Source of the DNA: Liopterus haemorrhoidalis
Taxonomy: Eukaryota > Arthropoda > Insecta > Coleoptera > Dytiscidae
Assembly: GCA_963971575.1 (NCBI GenBank)
Contig: OZ020616.1
Coordinates: 33,088,306 to 33,152,305, forward strand
Reading direction: 5' to 3'
Length of the DNA stretch: 64,000 nt
In this document: piece by piece, positions 21,955 to 32,568 of the stretch
Numbering within the stretch: position 1 is the first letter of the stretch
Layout of the letters: every line of letters starts with the position of its first letter
Program-made: the position numbers and the translations under genes
Notes under the pieces: generated by a model
Database searches by the model: none
The model's input: only the letters and a program-made list of their open reading frames with translations
Told to the model about the DNA's origin: nothing

Positions 21955-22943
21955 CAGTGGTACTTCGAAATACGACCTTAATTCGTTTTTGACCTCGGTA
22001 CGCATCTTGAAAAGTACATATCTCGAAACCAAATTTTCCTTTATATCTTATGGGAAATCAAATAATCAGTTCATAGATTAAAATTAAAAAAAAAAAAGTC
22101 AACTAAATGAAGAAAATGCAAAGAAATGGAGGAGTGATAGGGAGCATTTTTACACTATAAATATACATTTTGTGTATCATTACATATTAGGGGTACCAGA
22201 AAGCTCTTTTGTTTTTATTATTAGTGCAGTATGTGAACTAGTCACGACTTGTTCGCTGAATTGAACAGACGTCTTTGGCATTTTGGTTAAACTCTGCGAC
22301 TTTGAGTACCTAATTATTGTTTTCGTTTCATTTTAAATCTTTGCATTTTAAAATGGCGAAAGAATTTCCGTCAACACATTTTTACTGAGAGATATTAACC
22401 ATGTTAAAATGACCCTTGAACAACTTTTTTCTTCAAAAAATTTTATAAAATGGGCATATTTTCTCTTCCTGATGGCAGAGATGGCAGAGTGTTATACATC
22501 ACGATGGAAACGATTTTACTCAATAAAGTACAATTTTTTCTCTCCATTTATTTTAAGAATACCAAATAAACGAAAAAACTTTCCAGTACCCGTAATATTA
22601 ACTATTATTCATAAAATCTTTGGTTATACATTTCTTAATGTTTTATTGATTTTAATTAGTATGGAAATCATCCTACATAAAATTGTAAAAAATAAAAACC
22701 GTGGCTGGTTTTATGGTTCAGGAGTTTTCGATTGTAGTAATAGCCTGTTACTAGCATGTTTCTAGTACTAGGGAAAAAAGTATAGTTTAATACAGGCTTT
22801 AATTCATTTGAAAACAAATGTATTACGATTCGTAGCTCCAGTCTAGGTTCGTATCTAGAGGTCAAAATGGGATATATATGGGTAAATAGTTCGTATCTCA
22901 AAAAATTCGTATGTTGAGAGGTTAGTAAGTCGAGGTACCACTG
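21955..22943. mobile_element. pogo/Tigger-like non-autonomous element
   Basis: Inverted ends CAGTGGTACTTCGAAATACG (left) and TAAGTCGAGGTACCACTG (right), flanked by TA at 21953-21954 and 22944-22945. The subterminal blocks repeat words like TTCGTATCTC. A CAGTGGTACCTCG end and TA target are typical of pogo/Tigger. The 118-codon plus-strand frame inside (22409-22765) shows no transposase motifs and is probably chance. A 120-bp piece of the same family is at 28885-29005. Confidence 0.85.
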
Positions 22944-22945
22944 TA

Positions 22946-23235
22946 TATATAAATTTTATGAATCCCCTTATCGTATAAATATACTAATCAGACTATGAAT
23001 AAAAGAACATTATATTAAAACTGGTATTAAATATTATTAATTTCATTTTCGTTTTGAACAAACAAAAAAATGTTTCCTGTTTTTGTTTCCATTCTTTAAC
23101 AAAGTTAATATCGTTATTTCGTTTTAGTTTTAGTCCCTAATTAGAATACAATATTACATTCTTTTATAAATGTTAATGTTACAGATTACGTGTTTGATTA
23201 ATGTTTATTATGAGTAAAATAAAAAGCTACAAATA
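22946..23235. other. No gene identified
   Basis: AT-rich spacer between the pogo-like element and the next LINE. Confidence 0.35.
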
Positions 23236-24085
23236 AATAAAGCTAACATGGTGATGGGTAGCGTAAAAAGTATTCTCTGCAAAAGCAAGTCTGATTCTTG
23301 GAATACAAAAATAGAGTTGTTTGACAGTATTTCGAAGGCCTCACTATTATACGGAGCCTAAATTTCAAGTCTTCAATACTTAGAGAAAGTAGAAACACCT
23401 AACTAAAATATCTAAAACAACTGCTGAACTGCCCTAAGACAGCACCAAACCACATGATACGACTGGAGACCGGAACAGAGAAAACAGCTATCAATGTATG
23501 GAAAAATACTTTAAAATTTGTAGATAGATTGGAATCACTACCCGAGAACAGATACCCGAAAAAATTATACAAGCAATTACAAACTTACACCGCAGCGAGA
23601 ATAATAAAATTAACTACAATTGGGTATCATGGGTACGATCATTTTTGGACAGAATTAATCATGGGCATCTCTGGAATAATCGGCAAAATTTACGCCAGAA
23701 GATTCCAGAAATCATAAAACAGTATGCGGAAATGGAATTACAAAGTGACATGCAACAACTTTCTGCTACAAAATACAACAGCTACGTCTGGCCTCAAAAC
23801 TAGGCTTACGAATAAGATATAAAGAAATGAGTTACAGACTGGACACAACAAATAATTGCACTATATGCTGCCTCCAAAAACCAGCAGATTTGTACCATTT
23901 CCTAGTAGAATGTTCAATTAACGAATCGACAAGACAAGCTTTTATACAGAAATATATATCACGAACACACCCTCAGAATATAGTCGAAATTTTGAACGTC
24001 ACTGATTCTAAGATGCTTAACAAATATTGTGTATTGTATATTGTGTATTATTACAGAATAAATGCAATAAAAATACCATAAAATT
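23236..24085 (+). pseudogene. LINE C-terminal region (relative of the 16-18 kb LINE)
   Basis: Plus-strand frames give YLKQLLNCPKTAPNHMIRLE then ETGTEKTAINVWKNTLKF, LESLPENRYPKKLYKQL (23454-23717), and later RLDTTNNCTICCLQKPADLY, HFLVECSINESTRQAF (23827-24081). The Cys-x2-Cys ... His ... Cys pattern is the zinc-binding end found after the RT in CR1/RTE-like LINEs. One or more frameshifts separate the two open parts. The RT is absent. The 3' side runs into a (TA)n microsatellite. Confidence 0.78.
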
Positions 24086-24145
24086 GCCATACGTATATAG
24101 TTTTACGTAAAAAAACGTTAGAGAAGGTACAGTACAAATTTTTAA

Positions 24146-24146
24146 A

Positions 24147-24219
<73 letters not shown>
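24146..24219. repeat. (TA)n microsatellite
   Basis: About 74 bases of nearly pure TA at the junction of two LINE fragments. Confidence 0.95.
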
Positions 24220-24220
<1 letters not shown>

Positions 24221-24225
24221 AAATA

Positions 24226-24770
24226 ATGGGCTCTTATCCTCCTCAATATCTTAGTTACGCTATATTACTGGGCCTCTTTAGTTCTGTGTCCCTCGCAGAG
24301 CGTCGTAAAACTAAGTCACTTCTTCATTTAAACAAATTATTAAATAATCAAATTGATGACCCCTTAACCCTCCAAAAATTAAATTTCAACGCTCCTATTG
24401 TTCCAATCAGACATCCACTATTATTCTATCTTCCACAGGCTCATACGAACCTGCATCTCATCTGTTCATACTATACACATGATGATACAAATTTCGAACT
24501 ATTTTAGAGCATTTTATCGATTTAATTTTTTTTTAAATTTGTGTTTTTAAATTTATTGAAATTTGTAAAAATTAGAGGATTTTGTTATTTTGTATTACTA
24601 TTTAATATGTATTTGTATCAATATTGTTTATATGTTATTTGAAAAGTTTGTCTTTATTTATTATTACTTTGTCAGTAAGTTTTTCAAATTTTATGTATAT
24701 ATTTATGTACCTGCCCGTTTTGGGTAATACTGTTGGGCAGCAGTAATTAATAAATAAATAAATAAAAATA
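24226..24770 (+). mobile_element. 5'-truncated LINE 3' end with (AAAT)n tail
   Basis: The frame 24226-24507 (93 codons) includes SLAERRKTKSLLHLNKLLNN, IDDPLTLQKLNFNAPIVP and SYYTHDDTNFELF. This resembles the C-terminus of Jockey/CR1-like LINE ORF2 proteins (L..RR...L.FLYKLLN..ID.P.LL.K..F..P ... N...D.F). A 3' UTR of about 240 bp follows and the copy ends in AATAAATAAATAAATAAA (about 24749-24767). A target duplication is not resolvable against the (TA)n tract on its left. Confidence 0.75.
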
Positions 24771-24966
24771 AGAGCCTTCAGCATTAATGAATAATTTGTT
24801 TTGTATTTTTTCTTAGCTTTTTCTCTGTTTGTATCTTATTTTAGTATTATTGTATTGCCATAAGGGTTCAAATATATAGATTTATATGTGTATGTGTAAA
24901 TATTGTAATCAGGACAAAATTTATTGTAAAGATATCAATCTTTTGTCATAAGTTGTACAACTGAAG
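24771..24966. other. Probable LINE 3' UTR leading into an ATT tract
   Basis: AT-rich sequence ending ACAAATAAATATTATTATCA. The AATAAATATTATTATT form is that of an RTE-like LINE tail; the truncated R4/Dong-like copy follows directly. The same tail form precedes another such copy at 27459. Confidence 0.45.
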
Positions 24967-24986
24967 ACAAATAAATATTATTATCA

Positions 24987-25367
24987 TGGGGTTGGTCAGG
25001 TCTTGAAAAGCGTCCACTAATCTCAAACTTCAGCAACCTTTTGAGCCGTGTCATACTAGAGACTAGTGGAGCTAAATACATACGACTGCATCCCAAACCC
25101 TGGTGATATGCAGCCGCGAAAATTACGCCAGATCCAATGCCCGCACAATGCGGAGTGACCCCGAGCAGCACTGCTTTCTGCATCCTCCAGATCAAAGACT
25201 TGGCAGAAAATCTGCAGGCGGGAATGGACTCGATTTCCCTTCGATAGGAGGCTTTCATACCACTCGAAACACCAACTATCAGGACTAGGTACAAGCTTAA
25301 CTTTATACCCGGGATACAGCTTTCTGACAAGTTCGGACAAGAGATCCATATACTTGGACCTCTTTTC
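24987..25367 (-). mobile_element. 5'-truncated R4/Dong-like retroelement copy A
   Basis: Minus-strand 3' end of the element seen nearly full length at 37578-41267. It covers the last part of the restriction-like endonuclease region (LLSELVRKLYPGYKVKLV, MKASYRREIESIPACR, frames 24935-25349) and the 3' end (GGACGCTTTTCAAGACCTGA). It is bordered by ATTATTATC on its 3' side and by a long (TTA)n tract (25368-25440) on its 5' side. Confidence 0.9.
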
Positions 25368-25372
25368 TTATT

Positions 25373-25440
<68 letters not shown>
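25368..25440. repeat. (TTA)n microsatellite
   Basis: About 73 bases of TTA repeats, bordering copy A of the R4/Dong-like element and taken to be part of its target. Confidence 0.95.
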
Positions 25441-26623
25441 GAGTAAAATAAAATGGACATTGAATAACATAGTTTTACGAAAATAAATATAATTATTTAT
25501 TTCAAATTGTTATTTATAACAATATATCTATTGCTATGATCTTTACAGCACCTGATGAAGCTAAAAATATTTTAGGAAAACGTTATGTATGTAAAATAAA
25601 TATTTTGTTCAAAAACGCTATACGAGTTTTATTGTATCATTTTAATAATTATTAAAACAATACACATGCAATACACACAAAAATAAACGCACATGCGTGT
25701 GTATACTTTACGAAAAAATTGCAATTCTGTTTATACATACACTATGTATAAATAGGTACATCCTTAAAATGAATTTCAAGTAATCATCTCAAATGCTAAG
25801 TGTTATGTAAAGACTGTACAATATCGCTTTTCACCGCTAAGAAAAAATATATAAAATTCATTTATCAAAATGAGTTATGAAACAAAAGATGAGAATGGCT
25901 AATTAATTATGTAACTAATTTAAAATTATAATGTATATGTGTGACATACCAATGCATAATCAATAAGAAGTAACCAAACGATCAATGTCAATAAACATTT
26001 ACACACAATATTCATTGTCACAGTATTCTTGAACACGAGCCGTCTGTTGTGCAATCTCAGCGATTCGCAATCTAACTTGTCTAAAGACACAGACTGTTTT
26101 GAAGACGGAGGACTGGTGTATTCAATGCCGTTTTGTTGGAGAGTGGTGGTAGTTGGTTGGTGTCTGTAAGCCGGTCTTCGTCTTCAGATCATCGTTCTGC
26201 GTAGCCGCCAGACACATGGGACTATGTTAACGTTTTAACATTCTCTCATACTGCTGTCTTAGGAACGGATGTAAGGTACATCACAGAGATTTATTGTTAG
26301 TCCCACAACAGGTATTGTTGAAATTTTTATAAGTAATCTAGAAGATAATGAAGGGATGGATGCACGCATAAATTATAGACAAATTGAGTGTTGAAGGTAT
26401 ATAATTCCTTTCATTTGAATGCTAGATTCAAAATACTAGTTTAAATCACGTATATTTATAACATTTATAAAAATAAAAAAGTATGTGATTTGAGGGGTTT
26501 TAATGACAGTTTATTGATATTATTATTATGATTATTTTGTATCTAGACTCTAAAATGATTCCAGCATATATGTCTGGACACAATGGCGAGTTGTAAAACC
26601 AATATATTTATATATTTAACTAT
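25441..26623. other. No gene; G+C-richer island at 26030-26230
   Basis: Mostly AT-rich. The 200-bp block at 26030-26230 is of more balanced composition and has short minus-strand open stretches without a recognisable product. It could be a decayed exon or an element fragment; there is no further support. Confidence 0.3.
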
Positions 26624-26625
26624 TA

Positions 26626-26879
26626 TATGAAGGGTTCGGGAGTAAAATATGTTAAGTAACAAAACTAGTGTTTCTTAACTAAAAGCATGTAAAACATGTA
26701 AAGTAAACCCGCTATTATTCTTCTTTCTTATTTCTGTCCAGCGTAATTAATAATATTAAATAAATAATTTACAAAATATAAAAATGTATCAATATCAATA
26801 CATCAATAAAACTTAAAATTGAATTTACTACAATAGATAAAATTGATAGTTAACACGTTTTACTCCCGAACCCTTCATA
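26626..26879. mobile_element. MITE with TA target (Tc1/mariner-type)
   Basis: Inverted ends ATGAAGGGTTCGGGAGTAAAA (near 26627) and TTTTACTCCCGAACCCTTCAT (ending 26878), with TA on both sides. About 254 bp, no coding potential. Exact ends are uncertain by two bases because the flanks are TATA. Confidence 0.8.
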
Positions 26880-26881
26880 TA

Positions 26882-27455
26882 TTTATACATAATTGCTATT
26901 ATTGCACGCCGATATATGCGCCTATATATTGATGCGCATGCGTGCTAAACCGTGAATAATGAACGTTTTATACACAGCATTTTTTATTAATAAGTCAGTT
27001 AAAATTTTTGGCGATTAGCAACTATGGCTAACGCATCCTCATATCAATATAAATAAAATATTATTTACTAGCTGGAGTACCCATATTTCGTACGGTTTTT
27101 GTAATGTATATTATGCTGCGACATAAATGATAAGTGAGATACTTCGTTTATAAGTAGGTCTTCCCATAGCTTCCCAAATATATATATTTTTATAAACTGC
27201 TATAAACAGAGAGGAATAGTTTTTTTTTTCTCTCAATTCATTTTTGCTGTTAAGTAAATGATAAATGAAATATTTCAACCTTATATGTAACTCTCCTCTT
27301 GCCTCTTAAATAATCTTCTGATTAAAAACTGCGTTGAATAGAAAAAAGAAATGTTTCTTCATATGGTATTTTTAGAATAGGTATATATTGTTTACTATTA
27401 GAATATTTTCGTATATTTTTTACTATGTAGTAAAATGTGTAACCAATTGTGCTAT
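26882..27455. other. No gene; LINE 3' end fragment at 26992-27045
   Basis: On the minus strand 27045-26992 reads GATGCGTTAGCC...CGCCAAAAATTTTAACTGAC, matching the 3' end of the (TAAC)-tailed LINE at 7022-7085. The remainder is AT-rich and unassigned. Confidence 0.5.
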
Positions 27456-27458
27456 TTA

Positions 27459-27463
27459 ATAAA

Positions 27464-27496
<33 letters not shown>

Positions 27497-27497
27497 G
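27459..27497. repeat. (ATT)n microsatellite / LINE tail
   Basis: TAATAAATATTATTATTATT form, the same as beside copy A. It borders the 3' side of R4/Dong-like copy B. Confidence 0.85.
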
Positions 27498-27505
27498 ATT
27501 ATTAA

Positions 27506-27697
27506 GCAGTTTGTCAGGTCTTGACAAGCGTCCACTAGTTTCAAACTTCAGCAACCTTTTGAGCCGCGTCATACTAGAGACTAGTGGAGCTAAATACACA
27601 CGACTGCATCCCAAACCCTGGCGATATGCAGCCGCGGAAATTACGCAAGATCCAGTGCCCGCACAATGCGACCCGAACAGCACTGCTTTCTGCATCC
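27506..27697 (-). mobile_element. 5'-truncated R4/Dong-like retroelement copy B
   Basis: Minus strand; about 190 bp of the 3' end of the 37578-41267 element, from the GGATGCAGAAAGCAGTGCTG block to GACGCTTGTCAAGACCTGAC. TTA/ATT repeats lie on both sides (27459-27503 and 27698-27720). Confidence 0.9.
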
Positions 27698-27721
27698 TTA
27701 TTATTATTATTATTATTATTA

Positions 27722-27771
27722 AGGGGTTTGTCAGGTCTTGACAAGCGTCCACTAATCTCTAACTTCAGCAG
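27722..27771 (-). mobile_element. R4/Dong-like retroelement copy C (3' 50 bp only)
   Basis: Minus strand; ends in GACGCTTGTCAAGACCTGAC AAACCCC next to the (TTA)n tract at 27698-27721, only 25 bp away from copy B. On its 5' side an AATAATAAG remnant follows. So two independent truncated copies landed in one TTA tract. Confidence 0.85.
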
Positions 27772-28450
27772 AAAATAATAAGGGATATATTTCAGTTTAG
27801 TTAAGCTTTAAGTAACTCCCCAAATATTCATCTAAATGAAAAAATTCATAAAAATAAAGATTTATTTTCTTATTATAAACTATTTTTGTCATATATGATT
27901 TTGCTGTTAATCCAATAATAAGGGAGTTATTTTAAGTTTTTTTGTAAACAATTTTAACCCCAAAACACCCCCTAGAACAATTTTTTAAATGCTTTTTAGC
28001 CTATGTTCGAATCCTGGTTTAACTCTATCATCATGCCAAACTTCGTAAAAATATGTCCAGAATTTTTTGCATGAATATCGGACAGACAGGCAGACAGACA
28101 GATAAAAATTGATTTTTTTGCGGATATTGTCTATATGAGGCCGAAAAAATATAACAAAAAAACAGATATAGCCTCCAATTTATTAATATAGATAAGTTAG
28201 AATAAACAAAACAATAAATAAATATATTTCAAACTTTGTTGTAGATTACAATCAGCTGATGGTTTGGTAGCTCATGGATTTTACGCTTGAGACGTCAGCT
28301 CTGAAGTTGTTGCACAATACAATTAAATATAATTGATTATCAGAATTTCTGATTTTTTAAATAAAATTTGTTTTATGTATTACACGAGAATGAAAAATAT
28401 TAAAAATTATTGGAAAAAATATATATATATAGGAATCCTTTAACATAATC
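27772..28450. other. No gene; (GACA)n-type repeat at 28030-28190
   Basis: A short GACAGACAGGCAGACAGACAG array at 28080-28102 sits inside a conserved-looking context (GCCAAACTTCGTAAAAATATG upstream). It may be another DINE-like fragment but is not alignable by eye with the 41860 family. Rest is AT-rich. Confidence 0.4.
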
Positions 28451-28454
28451 ATAT

Positions 28455-28795
28455 AAACAATTCCTACGTATGGAGGAGAAACATAACTTACATAGGAGAA
28501 ACATAAGTCACAGAATACTAAGAAATGGGACAAGAACTGTCGAGTTGGATTTTATGAGAAGGAAGTTGCAATAGACCAAAAAAAATAAGAACAGAGAGAA
28601 TATGGCATGAAATGGAAGTTATCTTAAAAATAATAAAGTAGCTGGACAATAAAACATTGAGATGATGCGAACATGTTGAAAAAAGAACATTGGCCAACGG
28701 AGATTGTCAAATAGTTTCCAAGAGGAAAGAAAAGAAGAGGAAGGCCAGCAGTGAAGCGACAAACAGGCAATCAATTTAGTGTTTGATTACTGCCT
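28455..28795 (+). pseudogene. LINE C-terminal fragment (RTE-like)
   Basis: Plus-strand frames, with shifts, give RTERIWHEMEV, LANGDCQIVSK and, in a neighbouring frame, HWPTEIVK-like then RGKKRRGRPAVK-like residues near 28720-28755. That is the (R)W...IVxWxPxGxRRRGRPxxxW block of RTE-type C-termini. Too eroded to set ends. Confidence 0.55.
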
Positions 28796-28884
28796 ATTTG
28801 ATAAAGATTGGGTAGTTTAGGAGCCCATAGGCTTCTAATCTTTTCAGAAGTTTTCGTTTTGTTGCCTATGTTTTTTAAAGTTTA

Positions 28885-29005
28885 GTTGTAACATGTTTGT
28901 AGTACTAGAAAACTTAGTTTTAAAAAAAGTATAACGTAAAACAGGCTTTGGTTCATTTGAAGACAAAAGTATCACGGTTCGTATCTCGAGTCTAGGTTCA
29001 GACCA
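28885..29005. repeat. Fragment of the pogo-like element at 21955
   Basis: About 120 bp align by eye with 22745-22860 (for example TAGTACTAG, ACAGGCTTT, TTCATTTGAA, TCGTATCTCGAGTCTAGGTT). No ends preserved. Confidence 0.75.
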
Positions 29006-29950
29006 TAGTCAGGCCCGTTCCGTAACGGAGTTCAAAGGCTGCAATGAACTCGGGCGGCATAGAAAATTGAACTATCAACATTGATAACAAAATATGTTTG
29101 TTCTTTAAGTGTTTTTCACTTATATGTTTATATTTATATACATCCTATTTCTCGGCCCCGAGAAGTTAATACAATAGTTTAAATACAGATAAAATTTTAT
29201 TATTATTAGGTACAAATTTTCATAAATTTGTTTAAGATTCGTACGTGACAGAGCTGAAAATATTGAGAATAGAAGTATGTCCTAGTATTTCAAATATATT
29301 CCTAACAGGGATGGGGAGTCGGAGTTGGAGTCGGAGTCGGGAGTCGAGGAGTCGAAGCTTTTTGCAGGAGTCGGAGTCGGGAGTCGGAAAAAGTTATCGA
29401 CTATTTAATTCAATTTTTATCAAGGTTGAGAACAAACCGAAAACGAAAGTAAAATAAATATATTACTAGAATGTTTTAAAGCACGGTAACAGGAACGACA
29501 TTTTTTTTCTGTTCAAGAACAAAAATTAAACTAAAAATATTCAATATCGGTTTTATACGGTTTCCTTCACGCTTTCCAGTTTAAAAATTGATTAATACTG
29601 CTCATATTAACATATTAATACGATGCAGTAAAGAAATTTGTTTTTTCTCATATCCACTTTATCTTTTTCTGTATACTATGTTTATTATGTTTAAGCGGAA
29701 CTTAACTGGATTTTTAGTTTCTCAAATTGAAAAAGTTTCATGATTATTTCATGTTTCACGTTGGCAGCCTAAATCTAAATGTCAAAATGGAAAAAGTGAC
29801 ATATTAGTATATAAAATACAATAAAAATTTATGAAAACTAATATAAAGGGTGTTTTTTTTAGAGGTATAGAACTTTAAATTGCAATAAAACAACGATGGA
29901 TTATTCGATTGACATGAATTTTTTTTTATTCGAAAGATAATCTTGTGGCA

Positions 29951-30337
29951 TTACATTTTAAATATGATTTCTGGCATATGACCGCCACGGCTGGCTCGGA
30001 TGTAGTCCAATCTGGACGTCCAATTTTCGATGACTTTTTCCAACATTTGTGGCCGTATATCGGCAATAACACGGCGAATGTTGTCTTCCAAATGGTCAAG
30101 CGTTTGTGGCTTATCCGCATAGACCAATGACTTTACATAGCCCCACAGAAAGTAGTCCAGCGGTGTTAAATCACAAGATCTTGGAGGCCAATTCACAGGT
30201 CCAAAACGTGAAATTAGGCGGTCACCAAACGTGTCTTTCAATAAATCGATTGTGGCACGAGCTGTGTGACATGTTGCGCCGTCTTGTTGGAACCACAGCT
30301 CCTGGACATCATGGCTGTCCATAAAGTGGATGGACAC
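29951..30337 (-). pseudogene. DD41D mariner transposase, catalytic C-terminal half
   Basis: This frame encodes VQELWFQQDGATCHTARATI, which contains the second catalytic Asp, and WPPRSCDLTPLDYFLWGYVK, which contains the third. Counting from QQD to PLD gives 41 intervening residues, the DD41D spacing attributed to the rosa family rather than 34 as in classical mariners. The tail ENWTSRLDYIRASRGGHMPE is typical. The first catalytic Asp block is missing. Confidence 0.9.
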
Positions 30338-30654
30338 AGATCCAATTCCTGTGCTCGATGGCGGATGGACTCATTCGGGTCTTCCTCAATGCTACGCTCT
30401 ACAGTACCAATAGCTTCTTCTGTACGCACCGTACGGCGTCTCTGGGGATGCGAGTTATCAATAAGAGTAAACGTGGTGCGAAAACGTTCCATGGTTATTC
30501 GAATTAACTGCTCTGATGGACGATTTTGTCGACGATAAAATGGACGTAGTGCGCGATACGTATTCCGCACAGAACCATTATTTTCGAAATAAAATTGCAC
30601 TATTTGCAAGCGTTGTTCAGGCGTGAGTCTATTCATGATGAATTGCCAAACCAA
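30238..30654 (-). pseudogene. DD41D mariner transposase, N-terminal half
   Basis: The frame starts MVWQFIMNRLTPEQRLQIVQ and holds the paired helix-turn-helix (QIVQFYFENNGSVRNTYRAL, then RTEEAIGTVERSIEEDPNES and LDLCPSTLW). After CPSTLW it runs, by deletion, into sequence that in the alternate frame is the catalytic half, so the first catalytic Asp region is absent. It cannot encode active enzyme. Confidence 0.88.
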
Positions 30655-31094
30655 ACTGAGAATAAATCACTTGACAGCTGTTAAATCGGTCGCCATCTTG
30701 AACAGTAATGCCAACTTAAAGTTCTATACCTCTAAAAAAAACACCCGTTATTAGAAAATTTGTATTAAAAATGAAACAAAACGGCGAGATGAAATGAAAA
30801 TAACTTATTTATAAAAACAGCTCACCCCAACTTAAGATATTTAATGTAAGTATAGTTTGTTTATTTAGTTTCAGCGGAACTAGATATTGAAATTTACTTT
30901 GAACTTGAATTTAAATGAAACTTTTAACGATGGAATGAGGATTTTTGTCACTTTTTTAACAAAAGCCCACTTCGATCGTTAAAAATTTAGCTTAAGTGAT
31001 AACTTAAGAAAATACAATTGGAGTCGGAGTCGAAGTCAAAGTTAGGAGTCGGAGTCGATAATTTTTCTGCCAACTCCCTATCCTTGATTCCTAG

Positions 31095-31520
31095 TATTTC
31101 AAATATTTCCTAATATTTCAAATATTTCCTTAGTATACGAGTATATTTCAAATCTTTCTTAATATTTAAAATATTTCCTAATATTCCAAATATTTCCCAA
31201 GTACATATTTCAAACATTTTCCTAGGATTTCAAATATTTCCTAATATTTAAAATATTTCCCTAGTATTTAAAATATCTTCTTATTATATCAGATATTTCC
31301 CTAGTACATATTTCAAATATTTAAAATATTTCCTAGTATTTAAAATATTTTCCTAGTATTTTAAATATTTCTAGTATATAAAATACATTTAAATAGTTTT
31401 AAGAGTATTTGATATTTCAAATACTTTTTATCAGTGATGACTTATAATATTTGTTATTTCAAATACTTTGATCGGTACTTGATATTTGGTATTTGAAATA
31501 CTTTTACTGACTATTTGGCA
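31095..31520. repeat. AT-rich tandem array (about 18-20 bp unit) in the outer hAT
   Basis: Irregular repeats of TATTTCAAATATTTCCTAG with variants (AAAATATTTCCTAGTATTT and so on). The same words precede the middle element at 29277-29305, so the array was split by that insertion. Confidence 0.85.
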
Positions 31521-31548
31521 CAGCTCTGGTACGTGATATACAGAGATC

Positions 31549-31657
31549 CAATGTTAGATGAGGCGGAAAAAGCGCAATTAAACCTGCAAATTATGTTTGA
31601 TATTTGTTTGATAATTTGACGCTTTTATTGCACTTATTGCGCCTCATCTAACATTGT
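31549..31657. mobile_element. Small palindromic MITE
   Basis: CAATGTTAGATGAGGCG (31549-31565) is mirrored by CGCCTCATCTAACATTG (to about 31657), with AAAGCGCAATTAA against a GCACTTATTGCGCC-type second arm inside. No clear duplication. A related hairpin is at 37262-37341. Confidence 0.7.
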
Positions 31658-32564
31658 CATAATCAAATAAAATATAGATGTTATTAAATTTATTTTTGAA
31701 TGCATTATTTTGCTTTTGTGTTATTCTTCTTGTGAATTATATTTTAATAATTTGAAGGTAAGATTTTTGTCCTATTAATGATAAAATTATTTAAAAAGTT
31801 TTTTCTTATTTTTTAATTTCAATCAAAATTCCTCTTAAAGAGTAGTAAAATATAACATTTCGTAAAGTGTTGTTGTACTTTAGGATTTTCAAAATTTTTA
31901 TGCAGGGTGGCACAAACATTTTGAACCCGAGCGGCGGTAACCTACGAAACGGCTCAACGTAATGGCACCTGAGATCGGAAAAACAACAATGGATAGATCG
32001 CCAAAAATATAAATCTTTTGTTGAGTATTTTTAATCAAATGTTTAAGATTTATGAATGTATAATGACAAGGACATCGTTTTGTGTAACTAACAAGTCAAG
32101 TTCAACTTTAATATATGTAAATGAATACAGAAGAAATAAGAAATTTTGGAACTAACCAATTAGCTAAAGTATACATGTACCGCTTTGAGTTATAGAAATA
32201 TGAGATTTATGATGCATTTTGAGATGATTATCTTTATATAATGAGCAAAGCTACAGTTCTCCGCCTTAATTTCTCAACATTTTCTGCCTTCTTATATGAA
32301 TATTGACCAAGTAACACAAATAAAAGTTTCTAATTAAGATTTGTTGGTTAATTTGAAACCATGCAAATGTGTTAATTGTTTTGCTATCGGGAATTTATAA
32401 TAAATAAATCAGTTAATGACGGGTTTAAATAAGTAACACTAAATAACTAACACAGGTAGTTCAGTTTTATGTTTCCTGCTTGTTTTATTATGTTTTTATT
32501 ATACTATATAATATAAAGCTTTGCATATTTTATCACGTTCTAACGTTTGGAGTCGATAAAACAG
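31658..32564. other. No gene identified
   Basis: AT-rich, no meaningful frames; no terminal repeats noticed. Confidence 0.35.
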
Positions 32565-32568
32565 TATA

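Larger units (their letters stand above)
29846..30748 (-). mobile_element. DD41D (rosa-like) mariner, internally deleted (inner layer)
   Basis: Inverted ends AAGGGTGTTTTTTTTAGAGG (left) and the complement of ACGGGTGTTTTTTTTAGAGG (right), extending to about 31 bp, flanked by TA at 29844-29845 and 30749-30750. The transposase is on the minus strand in two overlapping frames (30238-30654 and 29951-30337). The element is about 900 bp, short for mariner (about 1.3 kb), because the middle of the gene is lost. Confidence 0.9.
29306..31086. mobile_element. hAT-type element rich in GGAGTC repeats (middle layer)
   Basis: Starts CAGGGATGGGGAGTCGGAG and ends CAACTCCCTATCCTTG, an imperfect inverted repeat. 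The duplication is ATTCCTAA (29298-29305) against ATTCCTAG (31087-31094), seven of eight. Both ends carry arrays of GGAGTC (29313-29385 and 31019-31060). It holds the DD41D mariner at 29846-30748; without that it is about 880 bp. The 70-codon frame over the repeats (29245-29457) is a by-product of the GGAGTC array. Confidence 0.85.
29249..31528. mobile_element. hAT-type element (outer layer of a three-level nest)
   Basis: Ends CAGAGCTG (29249-29256) and CAGCTCTG (31521-31528), flanked by the exact 8-bp duplication GTACGTGA at 29241-29248 and 31529-31536. Its own content, once the inner element is removed, is about 500 bp of TATTTCAAATATTTCCTAG-like tandem repeats. No transposase. The terminal repeat is short, but the duplication and hAT-type CAG...CTG ends agree. 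Confidence 0.8.

Noticed and set aside
22409..22765. 118-codon frame inside the pogo-like element, considered as a transposase
   Set aside because: No DDE or helix-turn-helix motif; composition is that of AT-rich chance coding.
25103..25288. Plus-strand frames across the R4/Dong-like copies (also 27511-27741, 27584-27778)
   Set aside because: Opposite-strand shadows of the retroelement 3' end and its endonuclease region.
24146..25440. TA and TTA tracts considered as a CRISPR-like or regulatory array
   Set aside because: Simple microsatellites at element junctions; no spacers.
29245..29457. SR-rich peptide (SRSWSRSRESRSRS), possibly an RS-domain protein
   Set aside because: It comes from GGAGTC repeats at the end of a hAT element.
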